DNA of 64,000 nucleotides from a virus. How positions within the stretch are numbered: the first letter of the stretch is position 1; the number at the start of each line of letters is the position of its first letter. The translations under genes were made by a program, and so were the position numbers. Under the pieces are notes generated by a model that worked only from the letters and a program-made list of their open reading frames with translations, had not been told where the DNA came from and did not search any database. Of this stretch, positions 27,202 through 36,917 are shown one piece after another. The DNA is taken from the IMG/VR virus record IMGVR_UViG_3300032287_002972, positions 1 through 64,000 of that record. One strand, given 5' to 3'.

Positions 27202-27900
27202 ATGCCCCGTAAGAGAACCCAAAAAGTATATTTTGGGGAGGACCAAGAAAAAGCGGTGGTGAGATATTTAGAATCCGAATCCGAAACAGAAAAGAATAAG
27301 ATATTCAATGAATATTTAAAAGAACCTCTCATTATAATGGTTGAATCCATTATTCGAAGATATAAACTATATCGAAAAGATTTAGATTTTTCAGATATAC
27401 ATAGTGATACTATGTCTTTTCTGATTACTAAAATTAATAAATTCGACCATACTAAAAACCATAAAGCTTATTCTTATTTTGGTACCATTTGTAAAAATTA
27501 TTTAATGGGATCAATACAAAAAGATGCAAAAGAAACCAATAGAAACGTTTCATATGAAGACATATCTTCAGATATTGAAGAAAATTTTGAATATTCATAC
27601 ACAATAGATGATACTTTAATTGATTATCAGGATCTTATAGTAAAATTTACAATAAGGATGGAAAGTTTTATTGAAAATGAAGACTTAAATGAAAATGAAG
27701 AAAAATTAGGTTATGCTCTTTTAGAAATTTTTTCAAATTTTGAAAAAATATTTCAAGTAGGTGATGGTAATAAATTTAATAAAAATTTAATATTATTATC
27801 ACTACGAGAAATGACATCACTTTCAACTAAAGAAATTAGAATTTCTATGAAAAAATATAAAAAACTTTATAAAGGAATATTATTTAATTTCATAAATTAA
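27202..27900 (+). CDS. Late-transcription sigma factor (T4 gp55-like)
   Basis: The 232-residue protein has a sigma-70 region 2-like block (DFSDIHSDTMSFLITKINKFDHTKNHKAYSYFGTICKNYLMGSIQK), matching gp55-type late sigma factors. The rest is helical and acidic, and no region 4 is evident, as in T4 gp55. Gp55 directs host RNA polymerase to late promoters with an 8-bp TATA-type box. It is likely to recognise the recurrent TATTTATA box in this window. It lies two bases after the GT-A gene at the end of the rightward early/middle operon. Confidence 0.75.
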   Translation: MPRKRTQKVYFGEDQEKAVVRYLESESETEKNKIFNEYLKEPLIIMVESIIRRYKLYRKDLDFSDIHSDTMSFLITKINKFDHTKNHKAYSYFGTICKNYLMGSIQKDAKETNRNVSYEDISSDIEENFEYSYTIDDTLIDYQDLIVKFTIRMESFIENEDLNENEEKLGYALLEIFSNFEKIFQVGDGNKFNKNLILLSLREMTSLSTKEIRISMKKYKKLYKGILFNFIN

Positions 27901-27908
27901 ATAATATA

Positions 27909-27916
27909 TATTTATT
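27909..27916 (+). promoter_or_regulatory. Variant late box TATTTATT
   Basis: The box lies five bases before the ATG at 27922, at the start of the baseplate operon. It has one mismatch to TATTTATA. Functional status is inferred from position. Confidence 0.45.
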
Positions 27917-27921
27917 ATATT

Positions 27922-28299
27922 ATGAGAAACAAAAAAAATTTTATATCCCTCGATACTGATTCTGCATTAGCATTAATGCAAGAAATTTACAATGATATTG
28001 TTGAACAAAAAAATACTGCATCAATGATAACTAAAAAAATGTTAACTTTTATGAAAGATTCTGAAGACATGAGTGTAATTGGTCCTGTAATAAAAGAACA
28101 ACAAAAAATTTTAAATGATTGTACCGAGAAGAAAATTTCTTTAGTTAAATTACAAAGTGCGTTATTAAAACAAACACAGGGAACAGGTTCTAACACAAAT
28201 ATGGGTAAACTACAATTAACCGAAGAAGATAAATTATTATTAGAAAAATTAATGAATGAACCTGATAATGAAACAAATTCAGGAATTTATAAATTATAA
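27922..28299 (+). CDS. Hypothetical 125-residue helical protein
   Basis: The sequence is almost entirely helical (SALALMQEIYNDIVEQKNTASMITKKMLTFMKD, then KLQSALLKQTQ and LTEEDKLLLEKLMNE). It looks like a coiled-coil adaptor. A small terminase subunit or late co-activator could look like this, but nothing identifies it as either. It overlaps the next gene by one base. Confidence 0.55.
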   Translation: MRNKKNFISLDTDSALALMQEIYNDIVEQKNTASMITKKMLTFMKDSEDMSVIGPVIKEQQKILNDCTEKKISLVKLQSALLKQTQGTGSNTNMGKLQLTEEDKLLLEKLMNEPDNETNSGIYKL

Positions 28300-30242
28300 T
28301 GAGTAAACTAAGAAACACTAAAAATTCTTTATTATCTTTAATTGAAGGGATAAAAAAAATAAATGATGACCCTAAAGGTTTTTCAAGTTCATATGAGAAT
28401 AAATATTTAAAAAACATCCCATCCACTAATGATTTTGTGGGTAAAAAACTTGATACGCTTAAACAAAAGAGAAACCAAAAAAAAGAGAATAAAAAAGATA
28501 TTTTTAACGAAATAATAGAAATTGTAGAACAATTTTTAAGTGTCGATAAAAAAACAAAAGAATCTGAAACAGTAAAAAATGGTTCAACTGTAAATTCAGA
28601 AAAAAATAGTACGAAAAAAAAAATCAATAGACATGCTATAACCGCATGTGAAAAAGTTTTAGGTTCAGCGAAAGAAATAGTGATAAAAAGATTATCTGAA
28701 TCTTTGTTTATTGGCGATGGGATATGTGGAACTAATAGTTCAATTACTGGGGATACAATTAATTTAAGACCAGAAGAGTTTGATTTATTAGATATGTTAA
28801 CTATCGATCCAGAAACATCATTAGGTCAAATTATATATGAACCAAAATCACCACAAAGAAATAAACAAAAAACAAATAGAGAATTGTACACTATTTTTAG
28901 TGGTGGTACATATGATTTTGTTTCCAACAATAATAATACATTATTTAAAACCAGTTGGAATGTATCAAATCAACAATATCAATTTTCAGGTTTAACACAA
29001 GGTAATGGTTCAGGTATTAAAGTGGTGGATTTTATTTCAGATTATTATTCATCAATTGAATTTCCTGAAATAAATGATATTATTAAAACTGGTATGTTAT
29101 TAACAATTCAGGGCGGTAAAAATAGTGGAAAAACTATTCAATTTGATAAATCATTAAATCTTATAGATAGATTATTAAAAAAATTATTATCTGTTTGTGG
29201 GTCAGACAGTAAAAAAGATGAATTGAAAAATCAAAACGCTGTTGATATGTTTGATGAAAGTGAAGAAGATATCGAATCTTATTTTGATTTTGACGATGTG
29301 GAAGGTATAGATTTAGATGATGAAAATTTAAGATATAGAAGTGTTTTAAAGTTTAAAGATTGTTACAATTTTGAAATGGATGTGGATGATACACATCTTG
29401 AAGATTTTGTTTATTTAATTAAAAATAAACAAGGAAAAAAGGTAATTGATGATGTTTTAACAAAAGTTGCAACTGATGCGAGTGAACAATCAAACGGTTC
29501 ATTAAAAATACCTGATTTATTTTCTAATCTAATAAATAATTTTATTCTGAATTTACCTAAGGCATTAATAATGTCTGTTTTATCTGCAAAAATATTTTTA
29601 CCTTTAATTATTTTATATAAATATTTTAAAACCTTATCATTAAATACTATAATTAATATTAAAGACTTAATGAAAAAATTCCATAAGGCGATTTATAATA
29701 TAGTAAAAGATTTGTTTTGGTTATTTATAAATGAATTTTGGAGATTAATTAAAATAGATTTAATTGCGTTTGTAACTAAATTAGTTAAAAAAATCATTAA
29801 AGAAAAATATAAAAGATATGTTTTAATTGTAACTTCACTAATAAATATAATAAAAAATATTCAGCAAACTAATATTGATAATTGTTTTAGTATTTTTGAA
29901 ATAATATTAAAAACAATTAATGGTGCAATTAACATGAAAGGACCAATATTCATTCCATCTGTTTTATTGTTCAATTCAGATTTAAGTCCTGGGTATAGTA
30001 AAGAACGTTCATTTTTAAGTATTGTAGAAAAAATGACAGCGTTGGGAGTTAACACTGCACCTATCTATGGTGAAGATAATAAATTATTAACAACAATTAA
30101 ATCAATTATTGACGGACACATAGAAGAAGAAGATACTAATTCTTTTGTGAAGATTGTTTTAAAGGGGGGTTATATTCCCGGACCTTTAGGTGGGTCAGTA
30201 ATTCCACCTGGAGTAATTGTTGGTGTTGGAAAAAAAGTTTAA
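28299..30242 (+). CDS. Large baseplate/virion protein
   Basis: The protein has 647 residues. The N-terminus has an [LI]xE-bearing helix (LLSLIEGIKK) and a charged coiled segment. The centre (about 140-330) contains beta-like strands (TYDFVSNNNNTLFKTSWNVSNQQYQFSG). The C-terminal half has hydrophobic helices (ALIMSVLSAKIFLPLIILYKYFK). It precedes the gp5-like baseplate gene, and the arrangement suggests a baseplate wedge or hub part. I do not recognise a specific T4 counterpart. Confidence 0.5.
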   Translation: MSKLRNTKNSLLSLIEGIKKINDDPKGFSSSYENKYLKNIPSTNDFVGKKLDTLKQKRNQKKENKKDIFNEIIEIVEQFLSVDKKTKESETVKNGSTVNSEKNSTKKKINRHAITACEKVLGSAKEIVIKRLSESLFIGDGICGTNSSITGDTINLRPEEFDLLDMLTIDPETSLGQIIYEPKSPQRNKQKTNRELYTIFSGGTYDFVSNNNNTLFKTSWNVSNQQYQFSGLTQGNGSGIKVVDFISDYYSSIEFPEINDIIKTGMLLTIQGGKNSGKTIQFDKSLNLIDRLLKKLLSVCGSDSKKDELKNQNAVDMFDESEEDIESYFDFDDVEGIDLDDENLRYRSVLKFKDCYNFEMDVDDTHLEDFVYLIKNKQGKKVIDDVLTKVATDASEQSNGSLKIPDLFSNLINNFILNLPKALIMSVLSAKIFLPLIILYKYFKTLSLNTIINIKDLMKKFHKAIYNIVKDLFWLFINEFWRLIKIDLIAFVTKLVKKIIKEKYKRYVLIVTSLINIIKNIQQTNIDNCFSIFEIILKTINGAINMKGPIFIPSVLLFNSDLSPGYSKERSFLSIVEKMTALGVNTAPIYGEDNKLLTTIKSIIDGHIEEEDTNSFVKIVLKGGYIPGPLGGSVIPPGVIVGVGKKV

Positions 30243-30443
30243 ATGGAAAAAGATAAAATTTTAGAAATCATTAATGACGTTAAAAATAAATCTAATAAAG
30301 ACTTATTGGAATGTGAAGAAGTTCTTTTTAATGAATATGAAAAGACAAAAGAAATAGTTATTGAATTAACTAATCATATGGATACAATAGAAGAAATGCA
30401 TTATAAAATTTCTACTGAAATAGAAAAAAGAAAGAACACATGA
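30243..30443 (+). CDS. Hypothetical 66-residue coiled-coil protein
   Basis: This short acidic helical protein (ILEIINDVKNKSNKDLLECEEVLFNEYEKTKEIVIELTNHMDTIEEMHYKISTEIEKRK) starts immediately after the preceding stop and overlaps the gp5-like gene by four bases. It may be a small chaperone or a structural spacer for baseplate assembly. Confidence 0.6.
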   Translation: MEKDKILEIINDVKNKSNKDLLECEEVLFNEYEKTKEIVIELTNHMDTIEEMHYKISTEIEKRKNT

Positions 30444-31999
30444 AAATAATAGATATTGGAATTTGTATTGATAATGTTGATCCTAAAGGTATTGGGAGAA
30501 TTCGTTGTATTGATTATGATGATTATATTTCTGGTAAAGAAAATTATAGAAAATATACACCATGGAGTGAAGAGGACCCGTTTATTGCGTTACCATTTTT
30601 ACCAAATAATATAAACTTTGTACCTGAAAATTTCCAATCTGTAAAAGTATTAAGATTTAACACAGAAAAAACAACCGTAAACCAAGAATATATTGCAGGA
30701 CCATTTACCACTAGATTTGATTTTAATGGTCAAACATATTCAGAACAAATTACTCCAACAACTTTTGGATCTGGAATAAAAGATAAAATAAACATATTTT
30801 CAGATGGTAAATTACCTAAAGACTGTGAAAATATGTTAACCAAAGATGTTGATTACTCAATATCAGGAAAATTTGGTTCTGATATTGTTTTAACAGAAAG
30901 TGGGTTAGTTTTAAGGGGTGGTAAATTATTATCTAAACAATCGGCAACAATAGAAGAAAGAAAAAGACTTTCTGATTATCCAGTATCTTCTAAAAAAGTT
31001 GCTAAGTTACAGTTAAAAAAATTTTCAGATAAAAAAGTATTAATTGAAGAAGAAAAAGTAATAACAACATATCAGAATGTTAATTTACAATATGTTATTG
31101 AATATGATGTTGACAGTATAACAAATCCAACAACTATCAAATTTTTTATTTATAAGATTAATACTAAAGTTTATGGTGATTTATTTAAATCAAATTATTT
31201 CACAGAATTCACTGAATTACCATTAAGTTCATTTACTTTATTGAATAATGACAATTCAACAACAACTCCCACGTTTAGTATTAATATGTTAGATAAAATT
31301 GATTTTAGCACTAGTAGTTTAAATAAAAAAATAATAGAAATTTGTTCAGAAATAAGAACAACAATTATTAATATAAAAGATAATGGTTTTATTGGTCTTT
31401 TTAGTTCAGATATAAATAAAAATTTTAACAATGTTAATGATTTTAATAATATATATCCTTTTTTCTTTAGACCAACCTCTAAATTAAGAACTTTATCAAC
31501 CTCTAATTCAACAGAATTAACCACAAAAAATAATTTATTATTAGGTGTTAAACTTTCTAAAAATATACAACAAAGTGGATTAGTTTGGTCTAGTATTTCT
31601 TTTTCACCACCACCTATCGTAAAAGTAGAAAAAACAAATAATCTAAAAAAAGATTTAACATCTAGAGAACAAACTTTTGGTAGTATAACATCAGATAAAA
31701 TTTATTTTTTATCAACAGATACTAATTTCACTAATAAAACAATAGAATTTGAAAAATTAAATAATTATGAATATGAACAAGATGATTATTTAAATAAGAT
31801 TGACCCTAATACATATGGTGTAGTAAGAGGGGAAATCTTACTTGAATTCTTAAAATCAATGTATGGTGTCTTATTAAATCATATCCATAATATAAATGAA
31901 CCATATGCTAGGATTTCATTTAGTGACCATGAAACCATGTCACAACTATATAATAAACTGGAAAATGAGTTATTAAATAAGTCAATTAGAATCAATTAA
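30440..31999 (+). CDS. Baseplate hub/central spike protein with gp5-like OB domain
   Basis: The 519-residue protein begins with IIDIGICIDNVDPKGIGRIRCIDYDDYIS ... PWSEEDPFIALPFLPNNINFVPE. This is the OB-fold pattern of T4 gp5/VgrG-type hub proteins, in which G.GRI/V and a proline-rich loop are typical. The C-terminal part (GVVRGEILLEFLKSMYGVLLNHIHNINEPY) also resembles the gp5-family end of baseplate proteins. No lysozyme motif is visible, so cell-wall cutting must be done by another protein. Confidence 0.6.
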   Translation: MKIIDIGICIDNVDPKGIGRIRCIDYDDYISGKENYRKYTPWSEEDPFIALPFLPNNINFVPENFQSVKVLRFNTEKTTVNQEYIAGPFTTRFDFNGQTYSEQITPTTFGSGIKDKINIFSDGKLPKDCENMLTKDVDYSISGKFGSDIVLTESGLVLRGGKLLSKQSATIEERKRLSDYPVSSKKVAKLQLKKFSDKKVLIEEEKVITTYQNVNLQYVIEYDVDSITNPTTIKFFIYKINTKVYGDLFKSNYFTEFTELPLSSFTLLNNDNSTTTPTFSINMLDKIDFSTSSLNKKIIEICSEIRTTIINIKDNGFIGLFSSDINKNFNNVNDFNNIYPFFFRPTSKLRTLSTSNSTELTTKNNLLLGVKLSKNIQQSGLVWSSISFSPPPIVKVEKTNNLKKDLTSREQTFGSITSDKIYFLSTDTNFTNKTIEFEKLNNYEYEQDDYLNKIDPNTYGVVRGEILLEFLKSMYGVLLNHIHNINEPYARISFSDHETMSQLYNKLENELLNKSIRIN

Positions 32000-32004
32000 C
32001 GATA

Positions 32005-32012
32005 TATTTATA
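32005..32012 (+). promoter_or_regulatory. Putative late promoter box TATTTATA
   Basis: The box sits 11 bases upstream of the ATG of the 458-residue virion gene, in the short gap after the hub gene. Confidence 0.5.
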
Positions 32013-32023
32013 TAATAAAAAAT

Positions 32024-33400
32024 ATGTCTTATTTTCGTTCGTATTTTAATAAAAATAACACAATACTAAAATTTTCAGCAATAAATACTGCTAAAAATCC
32101 AACTACTGAAATATTTTATGGTTCTAGTTTTTCTAAATTTTTATTTAAAGTAGATTTTACTGATATAATCTCAAAAGTTAATAATGGTGATTTAGTTATT
32201 GATTCAAATACTAAACATTATTTAAGAATGACAAATACAATATTTGGCGATTCTAAATTAATTGGAGAAAAAAGAAACACGGGAAGACAAAGAACAACAT
32301 CATTTGATTTAATTGTTTTTAAAATTTCAGAAAATTGGGATGAGGGTGTTGGATTTGATTATGAAGATGGTGGATATGACTATACTTATGGGAATAATAC
32401 CTTTGACATAAGACCATCAAATTGGTATAACAGAACAACATTGAATCAATGGGCAATTCCTGGTGTTTATTCAACTTCACCAGATATAATTGCAACAATT
32501 CATTTTGATAATGGTAATGAAGATATAAATCAAGACATTACAGAATATGTTAACGGTATTATTGTTTCAGGTAACACTAATCATGGTTTAGGTTTAGCAT
32601 TTGCTCTTTTATATGAAGACATAAATGATGAATATGACCAATCTGTATCGTTTTTTACAAAGTATACACAAACATTTTATGAACCTTTTGTTGAATCTGT
32701 TTTTGAAGATTTAATAGAAGACCATAGACAAAATTTTATTGGTGATAGAGAAAATAATCTATATTTATATGTCACAAAGGGTAGTAATTTTTATGACTTA
32801 GATGAATTACCTGTTGTTGATATTTTAAACAGTTCAGGATTATCTATTACAGGATTAACTGGACTTACAACAACAAAAATTAAAAAAGGTATCTATAAAG
32901 TTACTTTTGGGATAACAGGTGAATTATGTGATGGTAAAAGATTCTTTTATGATAAATGGAAAAATTTAATAATTGATGATGTTACAATATCTGACGTTAC
33001 ACAAAAATTTGTACCTAAACCTTTCTCAAGTTATTATTCATTTGGGTCTAATCCAACAGATTCACAAAATTTTATTATACAATTTTCAGGAATAAAACAA
33101 AATGATAAAATCATAAGAGGTGAATTAAAAAAGATTGTTATTGATTTTAAATCAATTGAAATCTCTAAATCACAAATATTCGAAAATGTTTTTTATAGAA
33201 TATTTATAAAAGAAGGTAAAACCAATGTGATTGTTTATGATTGGACTAAATTAGATATGACAACTAATGAAAATTCATTCTATTTAGATACGTCATTTAT
33301 GATACCTAGAGAGTATTTTATAGAATTTAAAGCATTAACATATACTGAGGAAATTTTTTATCCTAACTATATTAAATTTGAAATAATATCAGAAAAATAA
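32024..33400 (+). CDS. Virion structural protein, beta-rich
   Basis: The 458-residue protein begins MSYFRSYFNKNNTILKFSAINTAKNPTTEIFYG. Its N-terminal 200 residues (TKHYLRMTNTIFG ... FDLIVFKISENWDEGVGFDYEDGG ... NWYNRTTLNQWAIPG) have the look of a DNRLRE-type beta sandwich, in which SENWDEG..., W..... and an ATIHFDNGNEDINQDITEYVNG strand recur. Later strands continue this style. It lies between the hub gene and two conserved phage proteins and is probably a baseplate or fibre-anchoring part. Confidence 0.55.
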   Translation: MSYFRSYFNKNNTILKFSAINTAKNPTTEIFYGSSFSKFLFKVDFTDIISKVNNGDLVIDSNTKHYLRMTNTIFGDSKLIGEKRNTGRQRTTSFDLIVFKISENWDEGVGFDYEDGGYDYTYGNNTFDIRPSNWYNRTTLNQWAIPGVYSTSPDIIATIHFDNGNEDINQDITEYVNGIIVSGNTNHGLGLAFALLYEDINDEYDQSVSFFTKYTQTFYEPFVESVFEDLIEDHRQNFIGDRENNLYLYVTKGSNFYDLDELPVVDILNSSGLSITGLTGLTTTKIKKGIYKVTFGITGELCDGKRFFYDKWKNLIIDDVTISDVTQKFVPKPFSSYYSFGSNPTDSQNFIIQFSGIKQNDKIIRGELKKIVIDFKSIEISKSQIFENVFYRIFIKEGKTNVIVYDWTKLDMTTNENSFYLDTSFMIPREYFIEFKALTYTEEIFYPNYIKFEIISEK

Positions 33401-33410
33401 ATTTAAAATT

Positions 33411-33893
33411 ATGAAAAATATTAAAACAATTATTAAAAAACAATTAAAAAATATATCCGAATCTGCGTATAGTGAAGAGAATTATATGTTTTTTGAAAAC
33501 ATTTCTCAGATACATAGACAATGTGAGATTTTATTAAAAATGGATGAGAATGAAGTTGATTCAATCTTACAAAATGGTCACGATTGGGCAGATGATCATA
33601 TTTCAGAAGCTAAAACAAATATTGACCAAGTTTTCGATTTTTTAATGAATGAAACTGAAAGTACAGATAAAAAACCTAAAATGGATTCAAGATTAGAACC
33701 AAACATGGATACATTTAGTTTAAATGAAAATGAAGTGATTGATGAGTCTAAAAATAAACCAACTAACCCTAAACTATGGGCAGCGTCTTTAGCTTGGGCT
33801 AAAACTAAATATGATGTTTGTCCAAGTGCATATTGTAATGGTGCCGCTGCTAAAAGATATAAATCAAAAGGTGGTGGATGGAGAAAAAAGTAA
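33411..33893 (+). CDS. Phage protein with C-terminal GGGWRKK (Cys-rich) motif
   Basis: The protein has 160 residues. The N-terminal amphipathic helix contains ISE, and a helical acidic region follows (about 25-90). The last 45 residues, NPKLWAASLAWAKTKYDVCPSAYCNGAAAKRYKSKGGGWRKK, match the small positively charged module (P.AY..GAA.K.YK.KGGGW) seen at the end of many phage virion proteins. Function is unknown; a packaged or DNA-associated role is possible. It is co-transcribed with the next gene, 16 bases downstream. Confidence 0.65.
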   Translation: MKNIKTIIKKQLKNISESAYSEENYMFFENISQIHRQCEILLKMDENEVDSILQNGHDWADDHISEAKTNIDQVFDFLMNETESTDKKPKMDSRLEPNMDTFSLNENEVIDESKNKPTNPKLWAASLAWAKTKYDVCPSAYCNGAAAKRYKSKGGGWRKK

Positions 33894-33909
33894 ATAAAAA
33901 AATAAAAAT

Positions 33910-34875
33910 ATGAAAATATTAGTAACCGAAGAAGATTTAAAATACATAGAGGAATCTATTATGAATGGTCTAATTATTAAAGAAGACCTAAGAAGGTGGT
34001 TCAAGGAAAAATGGGTGGACGTATCTAAAAAGGTAGGTGGTAAACATCCTCCTTGTGGTAGAAAAGAGGCAAAAGATAAAGGGTATCCAAAATGTAGACC
34101 ATCTAAGAAAGTATCAAAAGACACACCAAAAACTGCTGGTTCATATTCAAAGAAAGAAAAAAAATCAATGACTTCTCAAAAAAGAAGTGCCGAAAAAAAA
34201 GACCCAAAAGTAGGTAAAGGTAATTTACCTACAATGACTAGATTTGATGAGAATAGAGTAATAAATTTGAAATTACCTGAAATAAGTGAAAAAAATCTAC
34301 CACCTACATTAAATGTATTAAATGAATCAGAAATAAATCTGAGTGAAGGACTACAATATCATTTAAAAAATGAAAAACAAATCATTGAAAATGTGTACAG
34401 AGTTTATTCAGAAAAATTTTTTAAATTATTTAATGAATCAAGAGAATTGGTAAATAAAAACATATTAAATGTTTTTGGTGATGATAAAGTACTTTTAAAA
34501 ACTGATATAGGTAAAACAGGTATATATGAAGGTATTGAGGTTTATTTAGATATACCATTTGTTTTAGATGAAGAAGAATATTTAGTTGAAGCAAAACATA
34601 GAGGTAAAGAAGTTAAATTAAACAAACCATTTAGAACACCAGGTGGTCCGAAAAAATTTGCGGTTTATGTTAAAAGTCCAAGTGGTAACATTAAAAAAGT
34701 TACTTTTGGTGATCCTAATTTGAAAGTTAGAAATAATAATAAAGTAGCTGCTAAATCATTTAGGGCAAGACACAAATGTGACCAAAAGAAAGATAGGACA
34801 ACCTCTGGATGGTGGAGTTGCAATGTGTCTAGATATAGGAAGGTGCTCGGTATCAAAAGTTCAAATCCTTGGTAG
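33910..34875 (+). CDS. Protein with two conserved Cys-containing phage modules
   Basis: The protein has 321 residues. Residues about 30-90 (LRRWFKEKWVDVSKKVGGKHPPCGRKEAKDKGYPKCRPSKKVSKD) match a short phage module with a CGRKEA...YPKC pattern, also seen in proteins of unknown function from many large phages. The C-terminus (SFRARHKCDQKKDRTTSGWWSCNVSRYRKVLG) is a second conserved module with CxxKKDRTT..WWSC. The Cys pairs could bind metal. The N-terminus has an [LI]xE motif (LKYIEESIMNG). It is probably virion-associated. Confidence 0.65.
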   Translation: MKILVTEEDLKYIEESIMNGLIIKEDLRRWFKEKWVDVSKKVGGKHPPCGRKEAKDKGYPKCRPSKKVSKDTPKTAGSYSKKEKKSMTSQKRSAEKKDPKVGKGNLPTMTRFDENRVINLKLPEISEKNLPPTLNVLNESEINLSEGLQYHLKNEKQIIENVYRVYSEKFFKLFNESRELVNKNILNVFGDDKVLLKTDIGKTGIYEGIEVYLDIPFVLDEEEYLVEAKHRGKEVKLNKPFRTPGGPKKFAVYVKSPSGNIKKVTFGDPNLKVRNNNKVAAKSFRARHKCDQKKDRTTSGWWSCNVSRYRKVLGIKSSNPW

Positions 34876-34888
34876 TAAATAAAAAAAT

Positions 34889-35155
34889 ATGGAATTACCT
34901 TTTTCTGAAAAAATAAATAATGGGTTTTATATTAGAACATTTTTATCAGATTTAAATGAAAATGAATTGAAATGGCATTTTGATGAAGAAGATAGAATTG
35001 TTATATGTGAAAACGATACTGATTGGTTATTTCAATTTGATAATGAATTACCAATTACCATAAATAAAAATAAACCAATCTTTATCCAAAAAAATATTTA
35101 TCATAGGATAATAAAAGGGACTAATAATTTAAAACTTAAAATTAAAAAACTATGA
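34889..35155 (+). CDS. Small cupin-like protein
   Basis: The 88-residue protein has ELKWHFDEEDRIVICENDTDWLFQFDNELPITINKNKPIFIQKNIYHRIIKG. His and Glu/Asp residues and a final YHR fit the beta-barrel pattern of single-domain cupins. The substrate is unknown. Small cupins of this kind recur in T4-like phages; this one lies between two virion-type genes and overlaps the next start by four bases. Confidence 0.65.
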   Translation: MELPFSEKINNGFYIRTFLSDLNENELKWHFDEEDRIVICENDTDWLFQFDNELPITINKNKPIFIQKNIYHRIIKGTNNLKLKIKKL

Positions 35156-36204
35156 AACTAATCACTTTATTAGAAAGTAAACAAACTGAAGAACTTGGAA
35201 AAAATATCCTTAAAGGTAAAGGAATATCTGAAAATAATATTGAAAATATTGTAAATGATTTTAAAAATGGAGATACGTCTCAAAATCAAAAAAATATTCC
35301 AATAATGTGTTTTTTTTATAATCCAGATACATCCACTAATCAAATTATTAGTGAGATAAATGATTTTAATCTATTAATGGATAATAGAAAAATCACTACT
35401 GAAAATTTTGGTAAAAAAGGGTTAACAATTAAGTACAAAGGCACTAATGGAGAAGATATTGAAAAAACATATACACCAAATGATTGGTTATCTTTTACCG
35501 AACTTATTCATGGTCAATTACAAATTTTTAATAGATCTAGAGAGAAATCTTCAGAATATGAAACTACTAAATATGATGAAGAAAAATCTGCTAACTTACC
35601 AATATACATGAAAGGAGATAATATTAATGTATATGAAGCTAAAGGTAAAAAAGATTGTATTAATTATACACACAGTTTAACAAATAAAACTTATACTTTT
35701 TGTATTGGTAGAACTGAACCATCACAAAATATGTATAATAGTTATAGAAATACTAGATCAGCTAAATTTTATTATATTGTAGATTTAAATAAAATGGATA
35801 AACCAAATGATCCATTACATATGGTTGTCTTACAAACAAATTTATTACCACAAAAAAGTATTACTTTAACGGATGCAAATAATACTTCTGGTAACATTGC
35901 GGAATATGGATCAGATGTTGATGGATATTTAGAATATTTAAAGTCAAAAGGTATTGATACGGATAAATTTGAATATTCTGAATTAACTGAAACTGAAAAG
36001 TATACAAATAGATTGGTTGGTCACTCAATTAATGAGTTAGAAACTCTTTTAAATTTAGATAACCCATCAAATCCAAACTACAAAAAACCTGATATTGAAA
36101 TTGAATCTGATTTAGAAAATTATTATTTAGGTCAATATATTGACCGTGGTCACACTTTAACCGATAAACAATTTGATTACTTCTTGAGTGTAAGTAAAAA
36201 TTAA
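35152..36204 (+). CDS. Accessory protein of unknown function (350 residues)
   Basis: The central part (residues about 155-270) has a distinctive pattern: YEAKGKKDCINYTHSLTNKTYTFCIGRTEPSQNMYNSYRNTRSAKFYYIVDLNK, then DPLHMVVLQT and LTDANNTSGNI. Similar RxSxxxMYxxYR...FYYVxD...LTDxxNTxG segments occur in other phage proteins I cannot name. It precedes the pair of helical-repeat proteins. Its C-terminus (YLGQYIDRGHTLTDKQFDYFLSV) resembles their N-terminal YVNTGxxIPEEQ segment, which suggests a related system. No catalytic residues can be stated. Confidence 0.5.
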   Translation: MKLITLLESKQTEELGKNILKGKGISENNIENIVNDFKNGDTSQNQKNIPIMCFFYNPDTSTNQIISEINDFNLLMDNRKITTENFGKKGLTIKYKGTNGEDIEKTYTPNDWLSFTELIHGQLQIFNRSREKSSEYETTKYDEEKSANLPIYMKGDNINVYEAKGKKDCINYTHSLTNKTYTFCIGRTEPSQNMYNSYRNTRSAKFYYIVDLNKMDKPNDPLHMVVLQTNLLPQKSITLTDANNTSGNIAEYGSDVDGYLEYLKSKGIDTDKFEYSELTETEKYTNRLVGHSINELETLLNLDNPSNPNYKKPDIEIESDLENYYLGQYIDRGHTLTDKQFDYFLSVSKN

Positions 36205-36218
36205 TTTAAGATAATGTT

Positions 36219-36917
36219 ATGAAACATTCTGAAGTATTAAGTAGATATGTAAATACTGGGTCAAAAATTCCAGAAGAACAATTTAATCAACTAACACCAT
36301 CATTGAAGAAGTCTTATATGAGGATGAGAAGTGTTGCAGGATACTCTGATTGGGAATTCGAATATTTAACTGATGATGAAAGAATAAAATTTATTGCAAA
36401 AAAAGGTAAAGAATTAGATGGTGATGAAATATATTTATTACTTGAATCTTCAAAAGATAAAGACCTTATTATAACAAAAATTATCAAGGTAAAAGATAGT
36501 ACAACATTACATTTCTTTGACATGAGTGTTATTGATAATGGTTTAGGTGCAGTAGAGTTTCTACTTCAATATTCAAATAATAAAGACCTTATTGCCACGA
36601 AAATTATTGAAAAAATAGGTTATGAATTAGATAATTATGAAATATATTTTTTACTTAAATATTCAGTTAATAAAGATGATATTGCGATAAAAATTATTAA
36701 TGAAAAAGATGGTGAGATAATTTTTAATGAATGTAAATATTTACTTTTTTATTCAAAAGATAAAGAATTAATAAAGAAATTATTATTACAAAATGGTGTT
36801 GATTATAAACATATAAATTATGAGATAACAAGGTATAATATAGATACCCCATTAATACCTGATGATTACCAATCAATGTTAAATGAGATAAGAAGGATTA
36901 AAGAAATGATGATATGA
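36219..36917 (+). CDS. Helical-repeat protein, paralogue 1
   Basis: The 232-residue protein starts with the module VLSRYVNTGSKIPEEQFNQLTPSLKKSYMRMRSVAG. Repeats of about 30 residues follow (ELDGDEIYLLLESSKDKDLIITKII, AVEFLLQYSNNKDLIATKII, ELDNYEIYFLLKYSVNKDDIAIKII). The pattern is YSxNKDxIxxKII and looks like a HEAT/ankyrin-type solenoid. It ends with IPDDYQSMLNEIRRIKEMM. Paralogue 2 follows with a four-base overlap. It is probably a binding scaffold; an anti-defence role is only a guess. Confidence 0.65.
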   Translation: MKHSEVLSRYVNTGSKIPEEQFNQLTPSLKKSYMRMRSVAGYSDWEFEYLTDDERIKFIAKKGKELDGDEIYLLLESSKDKDLIITKIIKVKDSTTLHFFDMSVIDNGLGAVEFLLQYSNNKDLIATKIIEKIGYELDNYEIYFLLKYSVNKDDIAIKIINEKDGEIIFNECKYLLFYSKDKELIKKLLLQNGVDYKHINYEITRYNIDTPLIPDDYQSMLNEIRRIKEMMI